64,000 nucleotides of DNA from UBA1764 sp045616685 (GCA_045616685.1 JAZLHF010000006.1:1-64000); one strand, 5' to 3'; positions 34,139 to 43,289 are shown, counted from the first letter of the stretch. Numbers and translations are program-made. Notes: generated by a model from the letters alone, not told the origin.

Positions 34139-35207
34139 AAATATCTATCGTTTTTGCTTGTTCAACTATACGTTTAGCGGATGATGCATTTCTTGGGCGT
34201 TCACCATAAAGCTGGTCAAAGAACTTCTTAACGCCAAACTCTCCATCCCCGTTCCTAAGAATATAAACTATACATAAATTCTGAACACCAATGGTTTCAG
34301 AAAGGATATCTAAATCTGTACCTGCAATTTGTAAAACAGCAAGTCTATAGGCATCATCCGAGTAATCTGCAATAAGCTTTTGAATATCCTCAATAGTGTT
34401 AAAACCCATACTCTTAAACACTGCCAGATATGGAGCGAAGCTCTGCTCTTGGACTTCTGCTTTATTAATTGAAGCGATTCTGTTATTCAATTTAGCGAAT
34501 GGCTTGATTTCTAAATAAGATTTAAAGGTATCACCATCAAGATTAAGGTCATTGAATTTTCCACCCTTAACAAAGGCTCTAACCTTTCGTCTATACTCAG
34601 CAAGCTCAACGTTAATCTGCGAAAATTGCTGATCTGCGATTTCAAGGACTCCGGCAAGTCTTGATAAAGCTCTAATGTATTCTCTTGGAACTTCAACATC
34701 CGACTTATATCCAGTGTCATGATATGCCGTAGCCCAAACATGCTGAAGCGCTGTTCTCATTTGGATTTCAAATCTATATTCGTTAATCTCAGGATGAGCT
34801 TCATCACAATAAACCGATTTTGGAATGCGACAGATATAATGGAGTGACATATATCCAAATTTATCCGGGTCAAGAGATTGACGTTTATCTACTGAGTTCT
34901 TCCAGTCGATTTCAAAGTTTTGCTCAATCAACGATGCTATTTTATCGACTTCTTCAGAATAGAAAGTAATAATTCGTGCACCTAAAATATCCGTGATATC
35001 TGAAAGAGAAGCGTATTTCGAACCTTTAAGCTCAAGCTTGCCAGCGAGACTTTTCTGCTCCTTTATACGCGCTTCGACAGCAGTTACTAATAATCCGTTT
35101 TCTTTGAGAAGTTCATTAATTCTTGACAAAACAATATCATACATTTTTTCAAAAGAAGCATGATTCTCAATGTACTCATCCATTATCATTTGACAATGCA
35201 TATCCAT
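34119..35207 (-). CDS. RelA/SpoT-domain nucleotide synthetase (small alarmone synthetase type)
   Basis: 362 residues. RelA_SpoT synthetase domain at about 40-200 with LSDITDILGARIITFYSEEV, FGYMSLHYICRIP and the catalytic EIQMRTALQHVWA. No HD, TGS or ACT domain. A C-terminal region of ~150 residues is unknown to me. The start is set at the ATG 35207 behind AGGTGAATACT; a GTG three codons upstream overlaps that site. Product may be (p)ppGpp, or, if it belongs to the toxic ToxSAS group, (p)ppApp or modified tRNA. First gene of synthetase-hydrolase-PP2C. Confidence 0.85.
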   Translation of the reverse strand: MDMHCQMIMDEYIENHASFEKMYDIVLSRINELLKENGLLVTAVEARIKEQKSLAGKLELKGSKYASLSDITDILGARIITFYSEEVDKIASLIEQNFEIDWKNSVDKRQSLDPDKFGYMSLHYICRIPKSVYCDEAHPEINEYRFEIQMRTALQHVWATAYHDTGYKSDVEVPREYIRALSRLAGVLEIADQQFSQINVELAEYRRKVRAFVKGGKFNDLNLDGDTFKSYLEIKPFAKLNNRIASINKAEVQEQSFAPYLAVFKSMGFNTIEDIQKLIADYSDDAYRLAVLQIAGTDLDILSETIGVQNLCIVYILRNGDGEFGVKKFFDQLYGERPRNASSAKRIVEQAKTIDIYGKQTT

Positions 35208-35279
35208 AGTATTCACCTAATTAATCGCATGTTAACTATAACGCTTGATAAATATACCTAAACTAAACTGTAAAGCTTA

Positions 35280-35590
35280 TATATGAAGTTTCCCTTCAAT
35301 AGCAAAAATATGTGCTATCTCATCAAGACATGCAGGTTAATCAGCAACAATTCTAGCGATGCTACGTTTTCCTTTTCGTCTTTCAAAAACAGCCCCATAT
35401 TGCGTTCCAGTAGTCACATATTAAATTAGCTTTGAAATTGGGATATCAATTTTATACAGAGCTTCAGAAATCTCGAGCTCATGAAAATCCTCTCCCGGAC
35501 TCATGAAAGGAGCATACAGCTTCATCATACACTGCCATCAGTTTATGATAAAAGCTGTCTGCTGTATATCCTTCATCAAATTTTTCTCAG
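35280..35590 (-). pseudogene. Decayed protein-coding gene of unknown family
   Basis: The 417-base spacer between the synthetase and the STAS gene still reads like protein on the minus strand. One frame gives DEGYTADSFYHKLMAVYDEA (near 35525-35580); after a shift another gives APFMSPGEDFHELEISEA, a stop, TGTQYGAVFERRKGKRSIAR, a stop, and CLDEIAHIFAIEGKLHI. No start codon or ribosome site remains. I do not recognise the family. Confidence 0.55.
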
Positions 35591-35624
35591 TCTTCGAGAT
35601 TAATCTTGCAAGGAATTTGATTCG

Positions 35625-35927
35625 TTATTCGATAGTTAAAATATCTGCAAATCCAGTAATTTCGAACACTTCCATGATTGTTTCATTAACATTCTTAATT
35701 AGCATTGTTCCCTGAGCATTCATAGCCTTCTGGCTTGCAAGGAGAACTCTAAGTCCTGCGGATGAAACATATTCAAGCTTCCCAAAGTCAAGAACTAACT
35801 CCTTAACACCTGTTAAATCAGAGAGTTCTTTTTCAAGATCTGGAGCTGTACTTGTGTCGAGTCTTCCTTCTACAAATACACTAAGCTTTTCACCTTCGAG
35901 ATTTTTGTTAATTGTCATGTTTTTCAC
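35625..35927 (-). CDS. STAS-domain anti-sigma factor antagonist (SpoIIAA/RsbV-like)
   Basis: 100 residues. VEGRLDTSTAPDLEKEL followed by LEYVSSAGLRVLLASQKA, in which the Ser of SSAGLR is the usual phosphorylation site. In partner switching it binds an RsbW-type kinase when unphosphorylated. The PP2C and HATPase domains of the protein at 30725-33541 are natural partners. GAGGTG precedes the ATG. No sigma factor gene is present nearby. Confidence 0.92.
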   Translation of the reverse strand: MKNMTINKNLEGEKLSVFVEGRLDTSTAPDLEKELSDLTGVKELVLDFGKLEYVSSAGLRVLLASQKAMNAQGTMLIKNVNETIMEVFEITGFADILTIE

Positions 35928-35969
35928 CTCTATAGAAATACTTTAAATACATAATGTTATTTTACCAAA

Positions 35970-36563
35970 TTAAAGGTTAAATATCCATAATAATATATGG
36001 GTTCCGGCCGAATATTTAGCAAAAAAGTCCACATTTAGAGCGTTACAGAGCTTAATTGTTATAAATAACAGCACAAAACACTCTAAAAGACCATAAACAC
36101 ATCCGAAAAAACCATCTAAAGTCTTGATTAATGGTAAATCAGCCATCTTTGTAGCAACTTTTCCTAAAAGACTGAATATGATAATTGAAAGTAGCAAAAT
36201 AACAATAAATAGCCCTATATGTACAATGTCAGAAGTCAAAGCCCTGGCCACCTTGGACACTCCATTCGAAAAATCTATTTGTCCCAAAACTAAACCAAGA
36301 ATTCCACTTTGTCCCTGGATTTCAAGAACCATATCAGCAAGTTTTTCCTCGAGCTTAACATTTATCAAAGGATATATAAGCTCTGATACAGGTTCCTCTA
36401 ATACATTTGATCCGAATATTGCTGATGCAAAGGAAAGCACTACCACAACAATAGGCATTATGCATTTGCAAAACCCTTTCTTTGCACAAATAAATGCAAA
36501 GAGAAAAAATAATCCTAATGTAGCGATGTCAGCAATAATACTAGCGAAGTTCATACTCTGCAT
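35970..36563 (-). CDS. CvpA family membrane protein
   Basis: 197 residues with four hydrophobic segments and the CvpA-type ending LIKTLDGFFGCVYGLLECFV. CvpA proteins are needed for colicin V export in E. coli and for envelope or biofilm traits elsewhere; the molecular role is unclear. It overlaps the methyltransferase gene by 23 bases, so it is translated from the same message. Confidence 0.78.
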   Translation of the reverse strand: MQSMNFASIIADIATLGLFFLFAFICAKKGFCKCIMPIVVVVLSFASAIFGSNVLEEPVSELIYPLINVKLEEKLADMVLEIQGQSGILGLVLGQIDFSNGVSKVARALTSDIVHIGLFIVILLLSIIIFSLLGKVATKMADLPLIKTLDGFFGCVYGLLECFVLLFITIKLCNALNVDFFAKYSAGTHILLWIFNL

Positions 36564-37308
36564 TTAATTCCCCTAATCTCTTTTTTATAATCTCTATCGA
36601 TTCATCTTGTTCATCACACAAAATAAAATCCCTATGATTCTTAAAGGCTACGGCACCTGTTGTGCCAGAGCCTGCGAAGAAATCTGCAACCACACCACCT
36701 TCAGGACAGCATGATTTTATTAATATTTCTAGCAAGGCTTCAGGCTTTTGCGTAGCATAGCCAGTTCTTTCAGAGGATGTTCTTCCAACCATGTCAATAT
36801 TAAAAACATCCTTTTGGTTGACAAGCGTGTACCAACCATTTTCATCTTCATACTCAGTTATGCCTTTAAACTTATAAGGTCTTCCCTCTCTATTATAAGA
36901 TTTCTCTTTTTGAGGATTAAAATAATAATCTTTAGTCTTCGAATAAAGAAGAATAGTATCATGTTTTCTCGCAAAGCTGCGCGAAGAAGCTCCGCCACTC
37001 TTATAAGCCCAAATAATCTCATTAACAAAATTATCATAGCCGAATATTTCATCCATCATCACTTTTACATAATGAACTGCATGCCAATCAAGATGAATAG
37101 CAACTAATCCGCTGTCTTTTAAAAGGGGCTTTATTAGAATCATTCTTTCTTTTAAAAAATTTATATAATCATCAAGCGTCTTCCAACGGTCATCGTAATT
37201 GCCATAGTCTGACTGACTATAAAATGGAGGGTCGATATAGACAAAATCTATCGGCCCTTCGATCTTTTTTAATATTTTTAAATTTTCGCCCTTAAATAAT
37301 AAAGCCAT
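36541..37308 (-). CDS. Site-specific DNA methyltransferase (N6-adenine/N4-cytosine, beta type)
   Basis: 255 residues. Catalytic DPPFYSQSDYG at about 27-37 precedes the SAM motif DFFAGSGTTGAVAF at about 212-225, the order of beta-class amino methyltransferases. A region RTGYATQKPEALLE matches the usual motif before the SAM site. No restriction endonuclease is nearby, so it appears orphan. It overlaps chromate transporter (17 bases) upstream and cvpA (23 bases) downstream, an unusual setting for a methylase. Confidence 0.88.
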   Translation of the reverse strand: MALLFKGENLKILKKIEGPIDFVYIDPPFYSQSDYGNYDDRWKTLDDYINFLKERMILIKPLLKDSGLVAIHLDWHAVHYVKVMMDEIFGYDNFVNEIIWAYKSGGASSRSFARKHDTILLYSKTKDYYFNPQKEKSYNREGRPYKFKGITEYEDENGWYTLVNQKDVFNIDMVGRTSSERTGYATQKPEALLEILIKSCCPEGGVVADFFAGSGTTGAVAFKNHRDFILCDEQDESIEIIKKRLGELNAEYELR

Positions 37309-37843
37309 AAATCAGGATTCCAATAGCGCCACAAACTAATATACAAAAGATTGGCCCCTTTTTAAGTTTAAATGTCATAAATGCTGCCCCAGCAAGAGGA
37401 ATCAATGACCAAGGGTCAAATGGTAAAAACACGCCTTTCGCAAGGCCAAATACTGCAGCGGCAATAAATGCGATTGCGACTGGTCTAATGCCCGTAACAG
37501 CAGCTTTAATCCATTTATTTTCTTTTACTTTCTCGAATAGATAAGCTGAAAGAAGTACTAGACAAGCAGGAACTAATACAAAACTTAAGCTTGCTAAAAT
37601 TCCAGCCAGAACGCCATCAATCAAATAACCAACAAAAGTTGCAGAGTTAATTCCGATTGGCCCCGGCGTCATTTCAGCAATTGCAACCATGTCTGTGAAT
37701 TGCTCTATTGTAATAAGCCCAAGCTTTTCTACAATTGTCTGCTGAGTCAAACCCACAGCAGCGTAGCCGCCTCCAAAAGCAGCTAAACTAATTTTAATAT
37801 ATTCAAAACAAAGTTTTAACACTAAAGGAAAGTTATGAATCAT
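37292..37843 (-). CDS. Chromate transporter family protein, second half-size subunit
   Basis: 183 residues, one CHR domain. AAFGGGYAAVGLTQQTIVEK and AEMTPGPIGINSATFVGY are the family hallmarks. Works as a pair with the upstream half-size protein, overlapping it by 11 bases. Chromate export is known for some members; the natural substrate in anaerobes is unclear. Confidence 0.9.
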   Translation of the reverse strand: MIHNFPLVLKLCFEYIKISLAAFGGGYAAVGLTQQTIVEKLGLITIEQFTDMVAIAEMTPGPIGINSATFVGYLIDGVLAGILASLSFVLVPACLVLLSAYLFEKVKENKWIKAAVTGIRPVAIAFIAAAVFGLAKGVFLPFDPWSLIPLAGAAFMTFKLKKGPIFCILVCGAIGILIYGFII

Positions 37844-38411
37844 GTCTAACCTCCTCTACTGATTTCTTTGCCTTTACAGCGAAAATGATAAGAGAAACAA
37901 TTACTGCAAGAATAACCATATAAAGTGCAGGAACACTGAAAAAGGCTATGGTTATGAAAGCAACGATAACTGCAATAATGTTATAAATTTGCTTGAAATC
38001 AACCTTCTTGGCAAGCTTGATTACAGCATTAACCATTATAATGATAATGCAAGGTCTAACACCTTGGAAGAAAGCCTGTACAAACGCGTTGTCTGACACC
38101 TGTGTAAACACTGTTGCAAGAATCAAAATCATAATTATACTTGGCGTAATGCATCCCGCAATAGCGGTCACAAAACCTTTGACTCCACGGCATCTATAGC
38201 CAATAAATCCAGCCACGTTAGTCGCAAGCATTCCTGGAAGAGAATTTACAATTGAAATAATATCCAAGAATTCTTCATCGTTTAGCCATTGTTTCCTAGT
38301 GCAAACATTATCCTGAATCAGAGGCAGCATTGCATAACCGCCACCAATTGTAAATGCACCGATCTTTAAAAAAGTTGTAAAAATATCTAATAAAGAAACC
38401 GTAATATCCAC
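37833..38411 (-). CDS. Chromate transporter family protein, first half-size subunit
   Basis: 192 residues, one CHR domain: FTIGGGYAMLPLIQDNV followed by VNSLPGMLATNVAGFIGYR. The start is a GTG at 38411; no strong ribosome site precedes it, and the terminator of the preceding lipoprotein gene lies only 11 bases upstream, so initiation is uncertain. Paired with the following gene. Confidence 0.87.
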   Translation of the reverse strand: MDITVSLLDIFTTFLKIGAFTIGGGYAMLPLIQDNVCTRKQWLNDEEFLDIISIVNSLPGMLATNVAGFIGYRCRGVKGFVTAIAGCITPSIIMILILATVFTQVSDNAFVQAFFQGVRPCIIIIMVNAVIKLAKKVDFKQIYNIIAVIVAFITIAFFSVPALYMVILAVIVSLIIFAVKAKKSVEEVRHDS

Positions 38412-38421
38412 CTCTATAAAA

Positions 38422-38443
38422 GGCCCTGCCTAATGGCAGGGCC
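38422..38443 (-). terminator. Terminator of the BMP-family lipoprotein gene
   Basis: Nine-base-pair GC-rich stem GGCCCTGCC/GGCAGGGCC with loop TAAT, then TTTTAT on the minus strand. Lies between the lipoprotein gene and the chromate transporter pair. Confidence 0.85.
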
Positions 38444-38467
38444 AATGATATAAATTATAAAGTCAAA

Positions 38468-39589
38468 TTACTTAAGGTTGCCATAGTCATTTAATGCAAT
38501 ATCTGTTGCAAATGAACTTGCGCTAGCTTCAATATCATTGCTTACAGAAACTTTTCCAGCAAACATATCAGCCACGAGAGCTTTGTAATCATCCTGGGTA
38601 AACCCTTCACCCCACTGAGTTGTCTCATATGGAATTTGAACATAATTTTGTTCTGGGTCTGTTCCTGATGCAAGTCCAAGTGTTGCAATTGTTCCACCGT
38701 ATGCATCCCAATTATCATTAAAGATTAATTCGTTTAAGACAGTCCTAACGGTTGCGCCAAGGCCTTTCATCGCTGAAGTGAGTGTCATATTTTCACCATA
38801 CTGATTAATGATGTTAGACTGATCTACATCAACCCCAATAAGTTTTCCATCATACAGCTGTGCAGCTTCTGCGGCAGAATTAAAGATGCTTCCGCCACAG
38901 GTAAATACTACTTCAACACCTTTATCTTTATACCACTCAACCATGTCTTCTGTGATATCAGGATCACTAATGAACTGGTTAGCATATGCATATTCACAAA
39001 CAACATCTGTAAGTCCTAAATCTTTTGCAGCATCATTTATACCCTGAACAAATCCATAGCCATAACGTACTACAGCAGGTACTGCCATCCCTCCGAGGAA
39101 TCCAAGATGCTTGTAGCCAAGTCTAACTGCGGCCTGCCCAACCATATATCCGCAAAGCTCCTCCTGATAAACTGCTGAAAAGACATTCTCTGGAAGAGTT
39201 GTTAACCCCGCGCCTGAAAAGTCACCCTGAGACACATCAATAGTAATGAAATAGATACTTGGATATTCTTCAATAGCTGCAACTACTGAAGAAACAAATC
39301 CCGACCCAGGTAATACAAGCACATTAAAGCCATCGGCAATAGCAGCCTCAATGGCTTTTTTTCTTCCAGAATCATTATTCTCTGCAGGTTTGTAATATTG
39401 GAATTTTATATTTTTCTCTGTACAAAATGTCTTAGTTCCAATATACACAGCTTCGTTGTATGACTGATCTGTAATATCTGCATAGTCAGAAATCATTGCA
39501 ACTGAATACGTCTTTAAATGTTCATTACCACACGCAGATAAAGTGCATAGCATAGTGCAAATAAGTACTAATGCTAATATTTTCTTCAT
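38468..39589 (-). CDS. BMP family (Med/PnrA-like) substrate-binding lipoprotein
   Basis: 373 residues. Signal MKKILALVLICTMLCTLSAC with lipobox Cys at about 20. Type I binding-protein fold: VAMISDYADITDQSYNEA, LVLPGSGFV, GLTTLPENVFSAVYQEEL, GFLGGMAVPAVVRYGYG and GVDVDQS match PnrA/Med proteins that bind purine nucleosides. Start fixed by GGAGG six bases upstream. No ABC transporter genes are adjacent. Ligand inferred from family only. Confidence 0.85.
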   Translation of the reverse strand: MKKILALVLICTMLCTLSACGNEHLKTYSVAMISDYADITDQSYNEAVYIGTKTFCTEKNIKFQYYKPAENNDSGRKKAIEAAIADGFNVLVLPGSGFVSSVVAAIEEYPSIYFITIDVSQGDFSGAGLTTLPENVFSAVYQEELCGYMVGQAAVRLGYKHLGFLGGMAVPAVVRYGYGFVQGINDAAKDLGLTDVVCEYAYANQFISDPDITEDMVEWYKDKGVEVVFTCGGSIFNSAAEAAQLYDGKLIGVDVDQSNIINQYGENMTLTSAMKGLGATVRTVLNELIFNDNWDAYGGTIATLGLASGTDPEQNYVQIPYETTQWGEGFTQDDYKALVADMFAGKVSVSNDIEASASSFATDIALNDYGNLK

Positions 39590-39617
39590 AAATTTGCCTC
39601 CGCCAATCATAGCAGGC

Positions 39618-40037
39618 TTAGTTCAGAATTTCGTAGCTTTCGACAAAATCGCCAAGTTCTTCTTTATCGGCTGAAAGACTTACTACGAAATCTGGACCGT
39701 ATTTTTTTGAAGCCACATCAAGTCTTTCAAGGAACTTTGGAAGATCCTCGAGCTTAACATCGGCGTGCTTTAAAATACTATCGATATAGATTGTTTCGAT
39801 ATCGTGATCCTGACTGATGATTCCTAAAATAAAACCAATGTACTCTTCTGTATTAGTAATTAATTCGTAGTCTTCCATGCAAACAACACGGATACGATAA
39901 TTCAAATCGTACATCAGTCTTTGATTTCTATTAATAAAAACGACGCTACCGTTTACTTTATCCAAACTATCGTTGGCCATATCTACCATAAGCTTTGTTT
40001 TTCCAGAGCCTTTATGACCTACGAGCAATTTCACCAT
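39618..40037 (-). CDS. Small P-loop protein of unknown function
   Basis: 139 residues. Walker A GHKGSGKT at about 6-13, a likely Walker B in ETIYIDSIL (about 86), and ending DFVVSLSADKEELGDF. The ATG at 40037 has AGGAG nine bases upstream and is preferred to one three codons earlier. Resembles small conserved ATP-binding proteins of Clostridia for which I know no function. It lies between rlmN and the BMP lipoprotein gene, same strand. Confidence 0.75.
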   Translation of the reverse strand: MVKLLVGHKGSGKTKLMVDMANDSLDKVNGSVVFINRNQRLMYDLNYRIRVVCMEDYELITNTEEYIGFILGIISQDHDIETIYIDSILKHADVKLEDLPKFLERLDVASKKYGPDFVVSLSADKEELGDFVESYEILN

Positions 40038-40076
40038 CGGCGCCATCTCCTTTCGTTTAATAACTATATGTAGATA

Positions 40077-41099
40077 TTATACCTGTTTTTTTCTCAATTG
40101 TCCACAAGCTGCATCAATATCCGAACCCAACTCTCTTCGGACAGTTGCCGTAATTCCAAGCCTTTCAAGCTTTGATGCAAAAAGCTTGGCAGATTCTCTG
40201 CTAGATCCTTGCATACCAGTCTCTGTGACCGGATTTAATGGAATTAAATTAACATGACAAAGCTGCCCTTTAAGTAATTCAGCCAGCTTGTTAGCATGCT
40301 CTAAGCTATCGTTTTGACCTAATATAAGAGTGTATTCATAACTAATTCGTCTACCAGTTTTCTGCTCATGCAACTTGCAAACCCGCATTAGTTCTTCAAT
40401 GCTATATTTATTAGCAATTGGCATTATTTTAGCTCTTTCAGCCTGAGTCCCTGCATGCAAGCTTATAGCCAAATTAACCTGAGGATATTCATCTCCAAAC
40501 CGCTGAATCATTGGCACAATACCGCAGGTTGAAACGGTGATATTTCTATAACTTAAATTAACGCCTTCAGGATCATGTATTCTTTCCAAGAAGTCGCAAA
40601 GCTCATCATAATTATCAAAAGGCTCGCCCATGCCCATTAAAACAATATGATTGATGTCCGAATTAACAGCTCTTCTAATCACCAAATACTCGTCAAGGAT
40701 TTCCCAGGCTTTAAGATTTCTAACCTTTCCACCAATTGTGCTAGCACAGAACTTGCAACCCATATTGCATCCAACCTGAGTCGACACACAAAGCGAATTG
40801 CCATACTCATACTGCATAAATACAGCTTCTACATGTTCCCCATCTGGACAGCGCAGCAAATACTTGCGAGTGCCATCAGAGGAAACTTGCTCAAGTTCCA
40901 CACTTAAACTTTCAAGATTGAACTTATCTTGAAGTTTCTCCTTTAGAGTTTTAGGGAGATTAGTCATCTCATCCCACCTTTGAACCCCTTTGCTTATCCA
41001 TTCAAAGATTTGCCTTTCCCTAAAAGCAGGTTCTCCCATAGACTTAAGCTCATCTTCAAGTTGTTTCCTATTTATTTCTTTAATGTTAATTATTGACAT
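40077..41099 (-). CDS. rlmN: Dual-specificity 23S rRNA/tRNA adenine C2 methyltransferase RlmN
   Basis: 340 residues. Radical SAM motif CNMGCKFCAST (about 116-126), the family-specific Cys near the end (DIDAACGQLR, about 331), and MGMGEPFDNYD. Methylates A2503 of 23S rRNA and A37 of some tRNAs. Complete and of usual length. Divergent from comEC across a gap of 12 to 57 bases depending on the comEC start. Confidence 0.95.
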   Translation of the reverse strand: MSIINIKEINRKQLEDELKSMGEPAFRERQIFEWISKGVQRWDEMTNLPKTLKEKLQDKFNLESLSVELEQVSSDGTRKYLLRCPDGEHVEAVFMQYEYGNSLCVSTQVGCNMGCKFCASTIGGKVRNLKAWEILDEYLVIRRAVNSDINHIVLMGMGEPFDNYDELCDFLERIHDPEGVNLSYRNITVSTCGIVPMIQRFGDEYPQVNLAISLHAGTQAERAKIMPIANKYSIEELMRVCKLHEQKTGRRISYEYTLILGQNDSLEHANKLAELLKGQLCHVNLIPLNPVTETGMQGSSRESAKLFASKLERLGITATVRRELGSDIDAACGQLRKKQV

Positions 41100-41111
41100 T
41101 TACTTCCTTTC

Positions 41112-43289
41112 GTGTTAGTCTTCGTCTATACCATATTTTACCAGTTTATCAAAGTAATGCGAAGACCTATATTAATTATACTATTCTTAGAATGCCTAGT
41201 CATCATTGTTTTAATCAATGGTCTAGGGCTTCAATTATATAGCTCTCAGTTTGAGCCATATTATGACTCTGTTCAAAAAATCAGTGGCATAGTGAAAACA
41301 GTTCAGGTTAAAAAGAACTATACTGCCATGACTGTCGACGTTGGAGCAGAAAATATTTTGCTTAGACTTAAAAATGTTCAAGATGAAGATTATATCTTTG
41401 ACATGCCAGGACGTTATATTGAAGCTACGGGAGAGATTACTCAACCAGACGGACAGCGGAACCCTGGTTGCTTTGATTACCGAAACTATCTATGTGCACG
41501 AAAATGCTATGCAATAATTGAGGTTTCTAAGTTTAAATTTGAACCAGGCGAAATTGAGAATCACTTCATTCACTACTTATCCGTTCAAAAGGGACTATTT
41601 TTTAAAGCAAGTAAAAATATGATTAACGATGAAAGTTTCTCAATTCTTTCTGGGGTACTCTTTGGCGAAAAAGGTTATATGGCTGACGACTTATATGAAG
41701 AATTCCAGACAAATGGAATCGCTCATGTTCTTGCTGTATCAGGTCTTCATGTAGGTCTTGTTTATGGAACAATACAAAAAATATTAAAACGAAAAGATTT
41801 AATGACAAGCATTATTGGGATGGTCTGTCTTTTCGTTTATGCTGCCCTTTCTAATTTTGCGGTATCTGTTATTCGTGCTGGCGTAATGATTGCTCTGAGC
41901 ATTATCGCTTTTCAAATGAAAAGAAAGTATGATATGCTGTCTGCTGCAAGTGCAGTCGCAATAGCACTTCTTGCAATCAATCCATATTATCTTTACGATA
42001 GCGGTGCTCAGCTTTCATTTTTGGCAGCTTACTCTCTCGCAGTGCTACTTCCTTGGCTTGAGATTAGATTTAAAAAGTTTTGCGATGACAGAAAAAATGA
42101 TAGGCTCTACAAAATTGGCAGCATCTTTATTCCAGGTATAGTGCTTCAAATTGGAATGGCGCCATTAATGGCTTACCACTTTCTCAACTTCTCGCCAATT
42201 AGCCTATTTATTAATCCAATCGCAATTTATCTTGCTTCGCTGCTACTTCCAGCCGGCCTTGTTTGCTTCTTTCTTTATCCATTTAAGATTTTATTTGCTG
42301 CAAGCTCTGGCGTCGCACAATTTATTTGCATATTGTTAAGCAGTCTCTCAAATATAGCAAACAAATTACTGCCTGGCATTACAATTACAGCCCCACCATT
42401 TTCGTTGTTGGCACTTTATTACTTTTTACTTTTCTTTTATTTTTCAGAAGCAAGATTCATTCTAATCAGAAAACACAGAAATGACATTGTTGTTTTAGCA
42501 AACTGCGGTTTAATCATAGCTGCTTGCGTACTTCCTGTTTTATTTGGCATCAGTCAAAACTTCATTCCGTGGCAGTATAATCATTATGATTACGTTTTTA
42601 TTGATGTTGGTCAAGGCGACAGCACTCACATTTATAGCCAAGGACTTAATATGCTAATAGATGGTGGCGGATCGTATTATAAAGACATCGCAGAAGACAC
42701 GTTAAAACCCTATCTCCTTAAAAACGGTGTCGGGCATCTCGATCTTGCAATTGTTACACATCTTGATACGGACCACAGCAAAGGCATCGCAGATTTATCC
42801 CAGCAAATGAAAATTGATACTATTGTTTTTCCAGAATCAGCTGAAGGTGAAGATCTTTCTGATTTTAATTGCGATAACATTGTCTTCCTTTCTGCCAAAG
42901 ATATAATTCAATTTGGCGATAATACCTTCACCGTACTATCCGCAACTGGGCAAGATGAAAATTCCGGCTCGCTGGTTTGCAGTTGTGATAGCCAAAATTT
43001 AGACGCCCTATTTATGGCAGACATCCCAATAACAAAAGAGTCTCAGCTAAGTTTTGCAAAAACCGATATTTTAAAAGTTGGGCACCACGGCAGTAAGACA
43101 TCAACATCCGAGCGACTTTTAGAGCAATCTCAGCCTCAAATTGCTGTTATTTCTTGCGGTAAAAACAACAGATATGGGCATCCAACCGATCGAGTCCTTG
43201 AACTACTCAAAAACTCAGGTATAATTATTAAGAGAACAGATTTTGAAGGAGCAATATGTATAAAGAACAAGAGCATCCTTACAAAATAA
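41112..43289 (+). CDS. comEC: ComEC/Rec2 DNA-uptake channel protein
   Basis: Up to 725 residues. N-terminal OB-like DUF4131 region, the Competence domain with AVSGLHVGLVYG (about 212) and many membrane helices, and a C-terminal metallo-beta-lactamase domain with DVGQGDSTHI, THLDTDHSKG and VGHHGSKTSTSE. It imports single-stranded DNA during natural transformation. The frame can begin at a GTG (41112) without a ribosome site or at an ATG (41157, 710 residues); the latter is likelier but also lacks a clear site. Overlaps holA by 34 bases, a common pairing. Confidence 0.92.
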   Translation: MLVFVYTIFYQFIKVMRRPILIILFLECLVIIVLINGLGLQLYSSQFEPYYDSVQKISGIVKTVQVKKNYTAMTVDVGAENILLRLKNVQDEDYIFDMPGRYIEATGEITQPDGQRNPGCFDYRNYLCARKCYAIIEVSKFKFEPGEIENHFIHYLSVQKGLFFKASKNMINDESFSILSGVLFGEKGYMADDLYEEFQTNGIAHVLAVSGLHVGLVYGTIQKILKRKDLMTSIIGMVCLFVYAALSNFAVSVIRAGVMIALSIIAFQMKRKYDMLSAASAVAIALLAINPYYLYDSGAQLSFLAAYSLAVLLPWLEIRFKKFCDDRKNDRLYKIGSIFIPGIVLQIGMAPLMAYHFLNFSPISLFINPIAIYLASLLLPAGLVCFFLYPFKILFAASSGVAQFICILLSSLSNIANKLLPGITITAPPFSLLALYYFLLFFYFSEARFILIRKHRNDIVVLANCGLIIAACVLPVLFGISQNFIPWQYNHYDYVFIDVGQGDSTHIYSQGLNMLIDGGGSYYKDIAEDTLKPYLLKNGVGHLDLAIVTHLDTDHSKGIADLSQQMKIDTIVFPESAEGEDLSDFNCDNIVFLSAKDIIQFGDNTFTVLSATGQDENSGSLVCSCDSQNLDALFMADIPITKESQLSFAKTDILKVGHHGSKTSTSERLLEQSQPQIAVISCGKNNRYGHPTDRVLELLKNSGIIIKRTDFEGAICIKNKSILTK

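Noticed and set aside
36124..37107. Plus-strand open frames opposite cvpA and the methyltransferase
   Set aside because: They are shadows of well-supported minus-strand genes.
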